NCBI RefSeq assembly: GCF_001039355.2
Contig: NW_019775158.1
Coordinates: 100,827-164,826 of the forward strand
Length of the DNA stretch: 64,000 bases
Reading direction: 5' to 3'
From: Lingula anatina
Taxonomy: Eukaryota; Brachiopoda; Lingulata; Lingulida; Lingulidae
In this document: positions 1-11,662 of the stretch, in pieces
Position numbering within the stretch: position 1 is the stretch's first letter
How the letters are laid out: each line of letters begins with the position of its first letter
Notes under the pieces: model-generated
The model's input: only the letters and a program-made list of their open reading frames with translations
Databases searched by the model: none
What the model was told of the DNA's origin: nothing
Position numbers and translations under genes: made by a program

Positions 1-335
1 AATAACTCTTCGTTTTGCCCCAAAAATGAATTTTCCTGGAGTAAACAACAATTGTCCCATACTTACCAATGGTTAATGAATCCATTTTTACATCCAAAGT
101 TAGTCCCTGTTTTTTTTTTATCTAAAAAGTTTTTTTTTTTTTAAATAATCTCGTGAGAGGTTATAACAGAATTTAGCCATCAATGGAGGTCACGTGGTCT
201 AAAGACAAGGTCAGATATCAGAATAATAGTTATAACTGCCGTTTTTGTGGTACAACAGAATATATTATATTTCTATGAGTTGTTCACAATGTTTTTATTG
301 TGAAATGTAGATCTCATACGAAGAGTTATTATCCC
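1..335. mobile_element. MITE, family 1 (TIR GGGATAATAACTCTTCGT), left end cut by window
   Basis: Ends in ACGAAGAGTTATTATCCC, the reverse complement of the family's left terminus. The window starts inside that left terminus. Interior matches the elements at 4415-4753 and 27407-27741. Too short to encode a transposase. Confidence 0.75.
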
Positions 336-1914
336 TTTAAATAATTCAAAGCCCCCCCTTCGATTTACGTGCTGAAACAGAAACCCAGCCATACCATAGC
401 AATGCCAATGACTCCATTACTGCCTTAGTTCTATGAAAATTGCACTGAAACTCAATCTGCATCATTTGTGCATATAAGAAGGTATTTAAGTGATGATAAC
501 ACCATATTCATCAGTGCATTTAAGACTTAATTTGATAATTAAGGGATCATTTTATGACGCCTGAGTGCGATCAGACTGACGTGAGTGGCCTATAACGTAC
601 TATAGATATGACATGTTGGTACTTTATCTCGTACTCATTATCACGTTTAAGCAGCTATTTCATACCAGTTACCAGTTTCAATGAATGCATAATGTCGGTA
701 ATTGCACATATGTTTGCCTTGAAACGATCCATTTAGGTTTTGATACCGTTTTATCTCGTTTGTTATTCCAGAGGATCATTCACGCTTGCTCATAGGCCTA
801 ACTGCCTGGAAGGCAAAATTGATAGTTTAGAATTCGAAAAAACCTGTAATTCAATGAAAACATCCACACAATTTTCAAGACGCCAAAGCAAACAGCAGCC
901 ATTTCACTGTAAAATATATGGCCAGAAGTCTACCGCAGTCAAAAGTGTCACAAAGTGTCTCTAGCTTACAACTCGCGCACGATGCGACATTGCCTCAAAA
1001 ATAAACTTGGCAAGTGGCAGACTATGGAAATATAAGATCCGTTTTACAAAGCTCTAAACGGTTTTAATCAGGCGGTAGCTTTGTTTGTAAGACGTTTATA
1101 AAGTAGATTTATATTGCAACAACGTTCGGGATTAATCTTCAAATGAGGCGAACCCTCGACTTCGGATCCCTGTGGCGAAATTGCCCAGGGACCTTAGCTC
1201 TGCAAAGAAATATGAGATGATGAATAAAACAGAACTGCTTTATTCCTATAGCCCCTATTGATGAATGTGGATTTGCATGAAACCATGTCCTAGGGCTATC
1301 AACAACTTAGCTTCATTTTGTCTGCTAGCCATCAGCGCTAGCCGATTTTAATTAACGCCTTAAAGACATGAAGAGGCATTGAAACATATGTGAGTTTGAC
1401 ATACAGGAAACAAACGGCATTGAATTTGGCGTGGTTTGATATGTATCTGCATTATAAGTCATGGAGTCATGGTGAAGTGCGTCATCAATTTAAATCCGCC
1501 GATTGAACTTCTTATCAATTTCCTGTGCAGTTCTTCTGTTGGTTATCTAGATTCTTTTCCAATATTTTAATGGTGAAAATTCATATCATGTAGAACTTTG
1601 ATTTGAACAATATCCATGCAACTGCCAGTAAGTTTTTGATATTTGGAAGCACAAAAAAGCAACACATTCGTAAGGTCTCGGCTCTTCATAATATACCACG
1701 TCTACCGGACATTTGCCCAAAAAGTCTGAGATACCAATGTAATTCACTCGAGATAAATCTTGATTAGGAAACTTACGATCATTTATAAGGATGACTCTTT
1801 GTTAAATGAAAACTGGAAAGAGAACGACGCGTGTCTGAATGTAATGAGAAATATTTATGGTACTCCTGTTTTTTTAATCTTGTTAACACTGAGAGCACGC
1901 GATTTTGACATTAG

Positions 1915-1916
<2 letters not shown>

Positions 1917-1979
<63 letters not shown>
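1917..1979. repeat. (TA)n microsatellite
   Basis: Uninterrupted TA dinucleotides. The partner tract in Block A copy 2 lies at 6337-6375 and is shorter, a length difference typical of slippage. Confidence 0.95.
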
Positions 1980-1982
<3 letters not shown>

Positions 1983-2072
1983 CATAACGGATAAAAAACC
2001 AACCCCTTGATATACTTGAAATGAACACACCATATTGTAACGTTAATGCCATTTTACGTTAAGGCCGGTGAT

Positions 2073-2073
2073 N
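2073..2073. other. Single-N assembly join inside a GPCR gene
   Basis: The partial GPCR frame runs right up to this N, while the sequence to the left belongs to Block A. The join separates non-contiguous material and removes the 5' part of the gene. Confidence 0.7.
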
Positions 2074-2074
2074 C

Positions 2075-2824
2075 TTTTTAACGTACGTTGCCGTTGGGGT
2101 AAGCGTGAACTGCTTAGTTGGAATATGCCTGTTGAAGTACATTGCGATCACACATCCCGTTGACTGTATGATAACGAGTCGTCATGCAGTTATTCTGGCC
2201 TTCTTCATATGGGCCACCATAGGCTCGGCAAATGCACCGCTATTGTGGTACTACAAAGAAGCGGATGGCGACGTCTGCCGCCTAAACCCAGAGCACGACT
2301 ACCAGTACCTGATTTTCATAGGCTTGACTTTTGGGTTAGACTTTGCCTTGCCGGTGTTGACGATCTGTTGCATCACTTTGGGGATAGCTATTCAGGTTCA
2401 CCGCCAGGAGGTGCACGAAGGCAGTACAGCACTGAGGAGAACTAACAAACGCTTCATTCGGCTTGTTTTGAGCATCCTTCTCGTGTTCGTTCTTACGTGG
2501 GGACCCTTCCATCTCGCCTACCTACTTGCGATGTTTCGAGTTTATGACAATGCGTGTCCTAAAAACGCCGCCGTGTTTAATTTCGCCGTGGTTTTGGGCC
2601 TCTCAAACACGTGCCTGAATCCAGTCGTGTATCATTTGGCTTCACTGGAGTTCCGCCAGGCGTTTTGGAACACGCTGAGGGCAATGCGAACAATGGGTCA
2701 AGCACCGACTGACCACGAGGCTGGGCTTGAGCTGAGGCCCCTTTCAGGCATATTCAGGCAGAATGATGCCAATGTGACGTCATATTCGTGTAGGTCACCA
2801 ACATCAACCACGTGCCCAGTGTGA
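2075..2824 (+). CDS. Class A (rhodopsin-like) GPCR, 5'-truncated at assembly gap
   Basis: Open frame of 249 codons from just after the N at 2073 to a TGA. The frame stays open upstream of the GTG at 2105 and matches helix 3 of the complete receptor at 54426-55448, so 2105 is not a true start. It shows the end of helix 3 with LKY in place of DRY, followed by IAITHP; helix 4; an extracellular-loop-2 Cys; helix 5 with TFGLDFALPVL; helix 6 with TWGPFH (toggle Trp and Pro kept); helix 7 with NPVVY; and a 50-residue tail rich in Ser and Thr. The N-terminus and helices 1, 2 and most of 3 are missing and were not found in the window. Family knowledge: a plasma-membrane receptor signalling through G proteins, nearest in style to galanin/allatostatin-type peptide receptors. 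The ligand is unknown. Whether the gene is whole in the animal cannot be told, because the break falls on an assembly join. Confidence 0.88.
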   Translation, partial: FLTYVAVGVSVNCLVGICLLKYIAITHPVDCMITSRHAVILAFFIWATIGSANAPLLWYYKEADGDVCRLNPEHDYQYLIFIGLTFGLDFALPVLTICCITLGIAIQVHRQEVHEGSTALRRTNKRFIRLVLSILLVFVLTWGPFHLAYLLAMFRVYDNACPKNAAVFNFAVVLGLSNTCLNPVVYHLASLEFRQAFWNTLRAMRTMGQAPTDHEAGLELRPLSGIFRQNDANVTSYSCRSPTSTTCPV

Positions 2825-2849
2825 AATATGATTGGTTCGAGCCTAAGAA

Positions 2850-2867
2850 TGACGTCACGTGACGTCA
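2850..2867. promoter_or_regulatory. 18 bp palindrome: two CRE sites sharing an E-box
   Basis: TGACGTCACGTGACGTCA is a perfect palindrome. It holds two full cAMP-response elements (2850-2857 and 2860-2867) overlapping a central CACGTG E-box (2856-2861). A third TGACGTCA is at 2775-2782, inside the C-terminal coding part of the partial GPCR. These are consensus binding sites for CREB/ATF and bHLH factors; function here is inference. The site is 26 bases past the stop codon, so it could be an enhancer of this gene or of something downstream. Confidence 0.4.
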
Positions 2868-3303
2868 CATTGGAATTGTCCTCCCTGAAAATGCATTAAC
2901 ATGGCTTCAGTTTCACCATGCATATAGATGGACAACCGTCACTTTTGTTTGAAGTTGTCAGTGACTATCTCTTTGATGGATAAGGATTGTTGAAGTAGTT
3001 TCATCCTAAGTGATTAACGATATCTTTACTTACAACAACTTGTATCATAAATGCAGTAGTTTCCTTAGTAATGAAACCGTGCAATACTTGATATTTTTGG
3101 ACTGCACATTTTTTTTACATTTACATGCGTATATTGCTTAAATTTAGATGTTATTTAAAGGACATTGCTATTATTAGTTGACAATGTATGACCATGGTAC
3201 ACACAATGGTCAATAGAAGTGTCACCCCTACCAATACTTTGGGGGAGATAAATGACTGTGGAATGATATACTCCTGGTATCATTTTACTAACATCAAATT
3301 TCA

Positions 3304-3337
<34 letters not shown>

Positions 3338-4414
3338 TAGACCAGGCATTATAACTACTCAAGATTTGCCTACTTTGACTATTAATACTTGATTATTATT
3401 TGATTACTCTGATTCAGGGGGTGACACTTCTAATGTCCATCGTGTGTACATGTAGGTGTCAGAGTCGCTGTGTAAGTTATGTATACGACCATGGTAATGC
3501 AATAGTTTCAAATTTCACAAAAAAAAAATGTAGACCAGGCATTATAACTACTCAAGATTTGCCTACTTTGACTATTAATACTTGATTATTATTTGATTAC
3601 TCTGATTCAGGGGGTGACACTTCTAATGTCCATCGTGTGTACATGTAGGTGTCAGAGTCGCTGTGTAAGTTATGTATACGACCATGGTAATGCAATAGTT
3701 TCTTGATCCAATAGAGTCGGGTACACGTTCACCCTTAGAGATGTACACGCTCACCCTTCTCATATTTTTGTACTGGTTTGTAATATTTACGATACACTAC
3801 AGTGGATGGAAGCTACTTCTTAATTAAGGCATAAACTTCCATGTAGTCAGGTACTCAACTGATATAATGAAGATTCACTGTTTCCTTTCTCGCAACGTAC
3901 GAGAGCTATAATATATTAATATATTGATAGGAAGATACACATAAAAATAAAATGACACTGAAACCTAATGAAATATTGGACCAGTACCGGAAGATATGAT
4001 AGATGCAACATGTATCTCTTGTAAAATGTGTCCCTTTAATTAACGACTCTTTCACTTAACATTATGACATGCATTTAAATATAAGTCTAAAATTAAACAG
4101 ACAAATGAAAAATTGCTGCGTTATAGGCTTACAGCTAGCAGTGCGTGCTATAGTCCTGTACCACTCTTGTTTGATGGAATGACAGATTTTGCACCTAAGA
4201 TTGCTGTAATCCAACCGTTTTACATATGACCCTGTACCAGGGCGACAGATTGATTTTCCACAGATATTCACAGGTATGTCTCTAGATAAATAGACAGTCA
4301 TTTTGGTCTGATTCAGCCAAAAATGTCCACAATAATAACTGCGGCCCTGGTAGAGGCTACGATATAAGTGACATCATGGGTAACCAAAGCAATCCTAGCT
4401 TTATTGTTATTAGA
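2868..4414. other. Non-coding region downstream of the partial GPCR
   Basis: Contains the receptor 3' flank, the poly-A tract 3305-3335, and the inverted and tandem repeat cluster at 3186-3700. The rest (3700-4414) is AT-rich with no gene seen. Confidence 0.6.
3186..3700. repeat. Tandem 190 bp duplication with an inverted partner
   Basis: A unit starting AAATTTCACA, then an A tract, then TGTAGACCAGGCATTATAAC occurs at about 3296-3509 and again at 3510-3702. Both copies have TTTGATTACTCTGATTCAGG, then the motif GTGACACTTCTAATGTCCAT. The reverse complement of that motif region lies at about 3190-3232, giving one left arm and two right arms. The A tract is 31 bases in the first unit and 9 in the second. 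Confidence 0.75.
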
Positions 4415-4753
4415 GGGATAATAACTCTTCGTTTTGGCCCAAAAATGAATTTTCCTGGAGTAAACAACAATTGTTCCATACTTACCAATGGTTAATGAAT
4501 CCAATTTTTACATTCAAAGCTAGTCCCTGTTTTTTTATCTGAAAAGTTTGTTTTTTTTTGTAATAATCTCGTGAGAGATTATAACAGAGTATAGCCATCA
4601 ATGGAGGTCACGTGGTCTAAAGACAAGCTCAGATATCAGAATAATAGTTATAAATGCCGTTTTTGTGGTACAACAGAATATATTATATTTCTATGAGTTG
4701 TTCACAATGTTTTTATTGTGAAATGTAGATCTCATACGAAAAGTTATTATCCC
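4415..4753. mobile_element. MITE, family 1, copy 2
   Basis: Begins GGGATAATAACTCTTCG and ends CGAAAAGTTATTATCCC, giving about 18 bp terminal inverted repeats around a 339 bp non-coding core. It is the same insertion as the copy at 1-335, carried along in Block A. No clear target-site duplication was found. Confidence 0.75.
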
Positions 4754-6334
4754 TTTAAATAATTCAAAGCCCCCCCCCCCTTCGATTTACGTGCTGAAAC
4801 AGAAACCCAGCCATACCATAGCAATGCCAATGACTCCATTACTGCCTTAGTTCTATGAAAATTGCACTGAAACTCAATCTGCATCATTTGAGCATATAAG
4901 AAGGTATTTAAGTGATGATAACACCATATTCATCAGTGCATTTAAGACTTAATTTGATAATTAAGGGATCATTTTATGACGCCTGAGTGCGATCAGACTG
5001 ACGTGAGTGGCCTATAAAGTACTATAGATATGACATGTTGGTACTTTATCTCGTACTCATTATCACGTTTAAGCAGCTATTTCATACCAGTTACCAGTTT
5101 CAATGAATGCATATTGTCGGTAATTGCTCATATGTTTGCCTTGAAATGATCTATTTAGGTTTTGATACCGTTTTATCTCGTTTGTTATTCCAGAGGATCA
5201 TTCACGCTTGCTTATAGGCCTAACTGCCTGGAAGGCAATATTGATAGTTTAGAATTCGAAAAAAACCTGTAATTCAATGAAAACATCCACACAATTTTCA
5301 AGACGCCAAAGCAAGCAGCAGCCATTTCACTGTAAAATATATGGCCAGAAGTCTACCGCAGTCAAAAGTGTCACAAAGTGTCTCTAGCTTACAACTCGCG
5401 CACGATGCGACATTGCCTCAAAAATAAACTTGGCAAGTGGCAGACTATGGAAATATAAGATCCGTTTTACAAAGCTCTAAACGTTTTAATCAGGCGGTAG
5501 CTTTGTTTGTAAGACGTTTATAAAGTAGATTTATATTGCAACAACGTTCGGGATTAATCTTCAAATGAGGCGAACTCTCGACTTCGGATCCCTGTGGCGA
5601 AATTGCCCAGGGACCTTAGCTCTGCAAAGAAATATGAGATGATGAATAAAACAGAACTGCTTTATTCCTATAGCCCCTACTGATGAATGTGGATTTGCAT
5701 GAAACCATGTCCTAGGGCTATCAACAACTTAGCCATCAGCGCTAGCCGATTTTAATTAACGCCTTAAAGACATGAAGAGGCATTGAAACATATGTGAGTT
5801 TGACATACAGGAAACAAACGGCATTGAATTTGGCGTGGTTTGATATGTATCTGCATTATAAGTCATGGAGTCATGGTGAAGTGCGTCATCAATTTAAATC
5901 CGCCGATTGAACTTCTTATCAATTTCCTGTGCAGTTCTTCTGTTGGTTATCTAGATTCTTTTCCAATATTTTAATGGTGAAAATTCATATCATGTAGAAC
6001 TTTGATTTGAACAATATCCATGCAGTAAGTTTTTGATATTTGGAAGCACAAAAAAGCAACACATTCGTAAGGTCTCGGCTCTTCATAATATACCACGTCT
6101 ACCGGACATTTGCCCAAAAAGTCTGAGATACCAATGTAATTCACTTGAGATAAATCTTGATTAGGAAATTTACGATCATTTATAAGGATTACTCTTTGTT
6201 AAATGAAAACTGGAAAGAGAACGACGCGTGTCTGAATGTAATGAGAAATATTTATGGTACTCCTGTTTTTTTAATCTTGTTAACACTGAGAGCACGCGAT
6301 TTTGACATTAGCTAATATCGGTATATATAATATC

Positions 6335-6378
<44 letters not shown>

Positions 6379-6458
6379 CATAACGGATATAAAACCAACC
6401 CCTTGATATACTTGAAATGAACACACCATATTGTAACGTTAATGTCATTTTACGTTAA
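4420..6458. repeat. Block A, copy 2 (duplicate of 1-2062)
   Basis: Second copy of the 2 kb block, lying 1.6 kb downstream of the partial GPCR stop codon. It differs from copy 1 by scattered substitutions and indels. Its TA tract carries an ATCGG-interrupted start. After 6458 the two copies diverge completely. No coding capacity is seen. Confidence 0.85.
6337..6375. repeat. (TA)n microsatellite
   Basis: TA repeat in Block A copy 2, the counterpart of 1917-1979. Confidence 0.95.
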
Positions 6459-7745
6459 AGATACTGCAGATCATGCATATTTGGTATTGATCATTTTTAC
6501 CTTATGAAGACGGTTCATCTCAACCACATTAAATGCATTTAAATACAAGGCACATATCTTACTGCAAACATTCTAAATGTCATGATGTGCGTGTAAGTAA
6601 AATGCCACGAAAATGTAGGAACAATTAAATTCAACTTCTAGCGCATGTGCAAACGCTGGCAATTCATGGTATCAATCATTGCTCTTGTTTTCCGGAGTCA
6701 TTTCAGACAGTGATTGGGATCAGACTGGATCAAGAAATCCAGAGATAAGATGTAGATTTATTTAGTCAATACACATACATATTTGTTTGGCCAATAAATA
6801 TACAATAACGGGAATGTATTACCCCTTCGTTAGCAAAGAAGTTGGGTAAAAGATAAAAGATATAGAACCTTTATAAAACCATGATTAGGCAAAATCTCAA
6901 TTTTGAGGGTTGTGGGGGGGGGGGGGGNNNNNNNNNNNGGGGGGGGGGGGGAGCGGCTCACAAGGAAAACGGTATCTGCTAAAAAACTGCAACAAAGGGG
7001 GCTACAGTAATTACCTGGATTTGTCGGCGACCATATGCTATCAGCTACATGAATTTGTAACATTAATAATGCTAATAAAGATAACAGTTACACTGGTTTA
7101 ACCTTTGATTTTTTTCAATTTGATAGTGAATACCTTTTGAAATCGATGTATGTACAGTTTTAGGTCGAAATGCTTTTCGAAGCATAACTTTAAATCTAAT
7201 TGCTTTCAAAACAGTTTTAACATCCCCATACAACCCTTAGAAACTGATGTTTACATACACTTAAAGAGATACATATGTTGAAAGACAGACTACAGGTAAC
7301 AACAACCTGTGACCTGACAACTACATGTAGATTACTGGTATGTATACCGTTCATATGCTCATTTACCCCGTTTACACTGTCATTTGAAAAATCTTTTTTT
7401 TTTCTTAATTCGATTCACTGGTTTGTTCACACACGCTAAGCGAAACCAAATCCCACGTTGAAAAGTTCCAGGTTCAACTTCCTGTTTTGAACACTCACGC
7501 ATGCGTCGCACAGGAAAACTCAAAATACAAAACAAAAATATGGCGCCATTTACGGCTCTAATCGTACTCAGCTTCTGCCTTCTGCTTTTATTTTTGACAG
7601 CAAGTGCAACTCAAAAGATATGCTCATAGTACCGTATAGCTTACACAAAGCCCAAAGATGACTTATTAGAAACATCCGTCATTATGAATAGTGCAGTCAT
7701 TTTTGTTTTCGGTAGCCATTTCTTGCGTGCGGTCATCGTGGTTTA
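6459..7745. other. Non-coding stretch with poly-G gap
   Basis: No gene was found. A G homopolymer at 6914-6950 is interrupted by an 11 base gap (6928-6938), a typical sequencing failure. Short frames across this gap are artefacts. Confidence 0.6.
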
Positions 7746-8019
7746 TTTCCAGATAAAAGCATTATTGTACTTCTGTCTATTAACCCACTGCTTATCTATG
7801 GTTATTAATGCTTTAAAAAGCTCTTATATTGCTGGCTAATTTAGTCGCTAATGGATGATTCGTGTAGGTGATGGGTATTTCCAGATCAAAGCATTATTGT
7901 ACTTCTGTCTATTAACCCGCTGTTTATCTATGGTTATTGATACTTTAAAAAAGCTCTAATTTGGCTGTAAGATGGTTGATTTAGTCTCTAGTGGTTGATC
8001 CGTGTGGGTGATGGGTGGA
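7746..8019. repeat. Two-copy tandem repeat, about 132 bp period
   Basis: CATTATTGTACTTCTGTCTA and its surroundings occur at about 7761 and 7893, each followed by TTAACCC, then CTTTAAAAA, then GGTGATGGGT. The copies differ at many positions, so the duplication is not recent. Confidence 0.8.
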
Positions 8020-8096
8020 TTAACACGAACGTCACATTGTTAATGTGTTCAGTTGTGCTGAACCACATATTTCCCTGCACGCAACATAATGTGTTT

Positions 8097-8339
8097 AGCC
8101 TAGGTCCCAACCGAACGTACGGGCTATTACGTGTGGTCTACGGCCAAAAAAATGGGGAAAACGTGGGAGTTCGTGCCTGAGGAGCACGTCCATCGTGCGA
8201 CTTTTGGAGGACGCAAACAGCACGTAGAAACTTTTCACCAATTACTTGATTCCTTCCCTTTGATCTATCTAGCTACGTCCTAGCCGGACGCAAGGAACCT
8301 AAAAACCGTGCGTCCAAAACGTAGTTGGGACCTAGGCTT
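8097..8339. mobile_element. Small TIR element (MITE), TTTA-flanked
   Basis: Left end GCCTAGGTCCCAAC and right end GTTGGGACCTAGGC are exact inverted repeats of 14 bases. TTTA sits directly outside each end, compatible with a TTA-type target duplication as made by PIF/Harbinger transposases. About 243 bp, with no transposase. Superfamily assignment is tentative. Confidence 0.6.
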
Positions 8340-8342
8340 TAG

Positions 8343-11300
8343 TCTTGAACTTCATTTCAAATTAGTTCTTAGAATTCCTGCTGATACATAACTGCCGTTT
8401 CATGTTATAAGGCATACGCTCTAATATCTGCGTTACACTTGGACTGTTGTCTTCTTCTTTCAATATATGAGCCATATAATCAACTAAGTGGGAAAAGGAA
8501 CTTAGTCAGTATGACTGATCTTAATCACTCTAAGGTTCCGTGGTCATATTGAGACAGGGGAGTTAGACAGACTAACGTTATATATATTTAAAAATTAATT
8601 TGACTAACACGTTACTCAAATTTAAGAGTGAGATCGGACTTATGTTTCCTTGTCATTCGAACCTGGTCTTGGTTATAATTCCACGCGGGATTTCATTTCA
8701 ATCAATCTAGGGAAATTCGAACAGATTGCCAGTTCAAGGAAATGTGCCACTGACCATTCGCGAATTACGCCAGTGAAAGACGGAAAGGTAGATTTCATGT
8801 TTACCTCATTTCCTCTAAACTGATTATTTATAAGGAACTTCCTAATCAATGTAGAAGGAAGCTGGTTTTCATTTCCGAGGATGTACTGTTAGGTTAATAG
8901 ACAAACATATTCAAGAAAAAGGTTAATTGGAAAACATACTCAGGAAAAATTACTTTGTTGCTTTTTTATGCTCATTCATATTGCAGCCGAGATATGCCGG
9001 TATTAAGAAGATTCGGGGGAACGTGCGTAACTTATACATGTAAGTTGCATAAGGGCGCTCGCTGCAGTCGTCCTATAGGGTTTCTGTTGTCTCAGGCCTT
9101 TCTTGTTGTTGTTTAAATAAGTCATGCTTGTGTCTCGAATATGTAGCTTTTTTTCTTCCACCCAAACACATGCACACTCACTCATTAGTTTAATATTGCA
9201 AAGAATCCATACAACTGCCTGCTTCGCTTCAGGTAGCTGCGGTAAACGTGGTCATTAAATCACATCCAGGAAAAGCTCAGCATGGTTTGGGTGCTTAAGC
9301 CATACAAATTGCTCGACGAAGTCAAACAAAATCTCGGTGGCTTTCATCTCACAATTACCTCGTCATGAAGCCCTCATTGTTTTCACATATAATCGATGCA
9401 CATTACATGAAAATTTACTAGAAAACATCTTGAACACACTGTTTGGTTGTTTTGAATTTTGCTGGTGCTGCTTCTTTTTTTTGCAGAACAATCGCTTCGG
9501 TTATTTTCTACAAAGATTAAAACTAGAGCTAACCAAGAAACAACCCGAGATTGCAACGGGAATACGGACGTGCAATGCATAAGCGACGACCATGTGGAAG
9601 AAGACGCCAAACCCCTGCAGAGAGAAACTCAATTTTGAGCCGATATTTGTTTTCTTATCTTATCCTGTTTTAAGTCTGTTGACATGCTGTGTGAATTACA
9701 AAATCTTATTGCAACTCTGATAAGTAATATAATAGCAATGTAGTAGGGCATTTGAATTTTTTTTTGTAAATTGGTTGGCGTGATAAGATCTTATTGTTAT
9801 TGGATGATCTGACTTGATTCTGACATAATCCTATTGTAATATTTATTGTAATAACTCGATTTCTTGCACTAGATATCTGTCCTGTCTGTCCTGAATGAAC
9901 GTATAACACATAAAATACATAAATAAAGAAAAGGAGGGATAATGATAGTGACAGAAAACAATTTTTAAAAAAATATTCGAAGAAGGCGACGATGATAAAC
10001 GTATAGCAAAGGATAGCAATAATAGGAATATATTATAAGAAGAAAAATGATGAATATAATTGCGATGCCAATCTTTTCCCCTGTAAAATGAAACTGTGAA
10101 AAGTAGGAGCGTTGTTACCCTGTACCAAACCTGATGACCTCGCCTAAACGCCTATCTTATTGAACCTTTTATTACCATGTCCATTTCCACTCTCCCGGGA
10201 GACCATCGATATGCTAGTGTATCAAAGCCACGCGGTCGCAAATGTGGTGCTCAGAATTATCAATTACAAAGCTTCGTCGCAACTTGGCACAACGGAGCCG
10301 CTATAATGCTCAACCGTATGGTCTCAATGCACGAAATCCGTGCTGCGGACAAATTTCCCTTATCATTGGTAATCAGGCGATGCCCACTCGGGGCTCGTCG
10401 CTAACGGTCAATTTGTTCTACCCTTAGATCGCAATTTACGTCTAACAAATTGCCCTGTATCCTACGAGGAAATCATCACGCCGGTCCTACTTGGTTTACC
10501 AGGAAATCTTGGAGATATGTGGTGGACGAGAAAATCAGGATGAAGTTGGGGGGGGGGGGGTTAATGTAGTGCCAATGTTTTTGGCGTTATGCATGATGTA
10601 TGAGGAATTAAAGTCTGTTGTTCCCAAATTTTAATAAAATGTTTTGCTATTTTTTTTTCGGAGAAGAAATCTTTTGAACTGTTTCATAAAATCCTCGGCA
10701 CAGCAAGTCGAGGCACACAGAGGTTTCCATTACACGTATGTACAACCCTTTCCACCAATTCACCTTCACACACGAATATACGATTCCAGTTTCTGATTGT
10801 CAGAACCGTGTTTTGAAAAAACGACACCAGCTTACCAGTAGTTTTTTTTTTATTTTTTTTGGGCGCTGGAATCTTTCTCTCTTTTATTTTTTTGGTTACC
10901 AGAATCGTTTTTGAAAAACGAAACTGGAAGCTACACACTATATTCAGCGCCCCGAAGTGTGATATCGAATGGAAGAGTAAAAAGCAAGTCCTGACCATGC
11001 CTAACATCCACTGGTAGAAGGGCTGTGACATATTTAAGAAACACGAGTAACATAGGGTTATTAATATACATTGTAGGAGAAATGCAATTGTCTGGATGTT
11101 TCGGCACTATTTCCCCACAAACACTATGGTACATACTACGTCCAAGAACTGTTCAGCATTAAATTTTCCCTTCAGAGTCAGTCTTGTGCTGGAGCTATCA
11201 CAAAGAAAGGAAATTATCAAATCTTTAACAGAAAACAGCTGAGTGAGGAAATTAATTCTAAGCAAAATTTTTGGCTGGACAGTTAAAGAAATGTCAAAAA

Positions 11301-11434
11301 TTTGCCAGAGATATGAATCTCAATACGTGGTGAAAAATTCAATTTGTGGCCTTGGTGCGGGTTAGCGAATTTCACTCGTGACAGCAAAAGTGAAAAGTTA
11401 TCAATATTATATAAGCTACAAACAGGCATTGTTT
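8343..11434. other. Intergenic stretch without recognisable genes
   Basis: AT-rich, with short T, A and G homopolymers (for example poly-G at 10550-10560, and T-rich runs at 10841-10892). Frames of 60-115 codons here show no known motifs. The stretch at 10177-10427 is open in two frames at once, with no domain recognised in either. Confidence 0.5.
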
Positions 11435-11662
11435 GTCTTACACCCCATTCTCATAGATTAGATCGACCTACATTGGATCGACCTAACTCCCTGGGGGTTC
11501 ACGCTAAATAGCTGTCAGCCGGGCGGACACGAAAGTTAATTACCCCTTATAGCTTGTAGTAGGCGGGGACGGACACTTAAGGCGGATTATCTGACAGTAA
11601 TCTAGTGAGACTCCCCGCGGTGATAGATCGATCTAAAAGTTGTGAGAACAGAGCCTTAGGCC
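11435..11662. mobile_element. Degenerate TIR element (MITE)
   Basis: The ends carry imperfect inverted repeats of about 35 bases. The left reads TTCTCATAGATTAGATCGAC; the complement of the right reads TTCTCACAACTTTTAGATCG. TTA/TAA flanks are plausible on both sides. The core is GC-richer than its surroundings and non-coding. Confidence 0.45.

Larger units (their letters stand above)
1..2062. repeat. Block A, copy 1 (duplicate of 4420-6458)
   Basis: Aligns base for base with 4420-6458 apart from scattered substitutions, a longer TA tract, and small indels (for example extra bases near 1310-1330 and near 1620). It stops at 2062, only 10 bases before the single N at 2073. The copies also share a MITE at their left end, so that insertion predates the duplication. 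No convincing gene is inside; the short frame at 740-964 has no recognisable domain. The block is either a true tandem duplication or an allelic contig placed next to its partner. Confidence 0.85.

Noticed and set aside
2105-2107. GTG at 2105 as start codon of the first GPCR
   Set aside because: The frame and helix 3 homology continue upstream to the N, so this codon is an internal Val.
6830-7101. Glycine-rich / proline-rich short protein
   Set aside because: It translates the poly-G tract and the 11 base gap.
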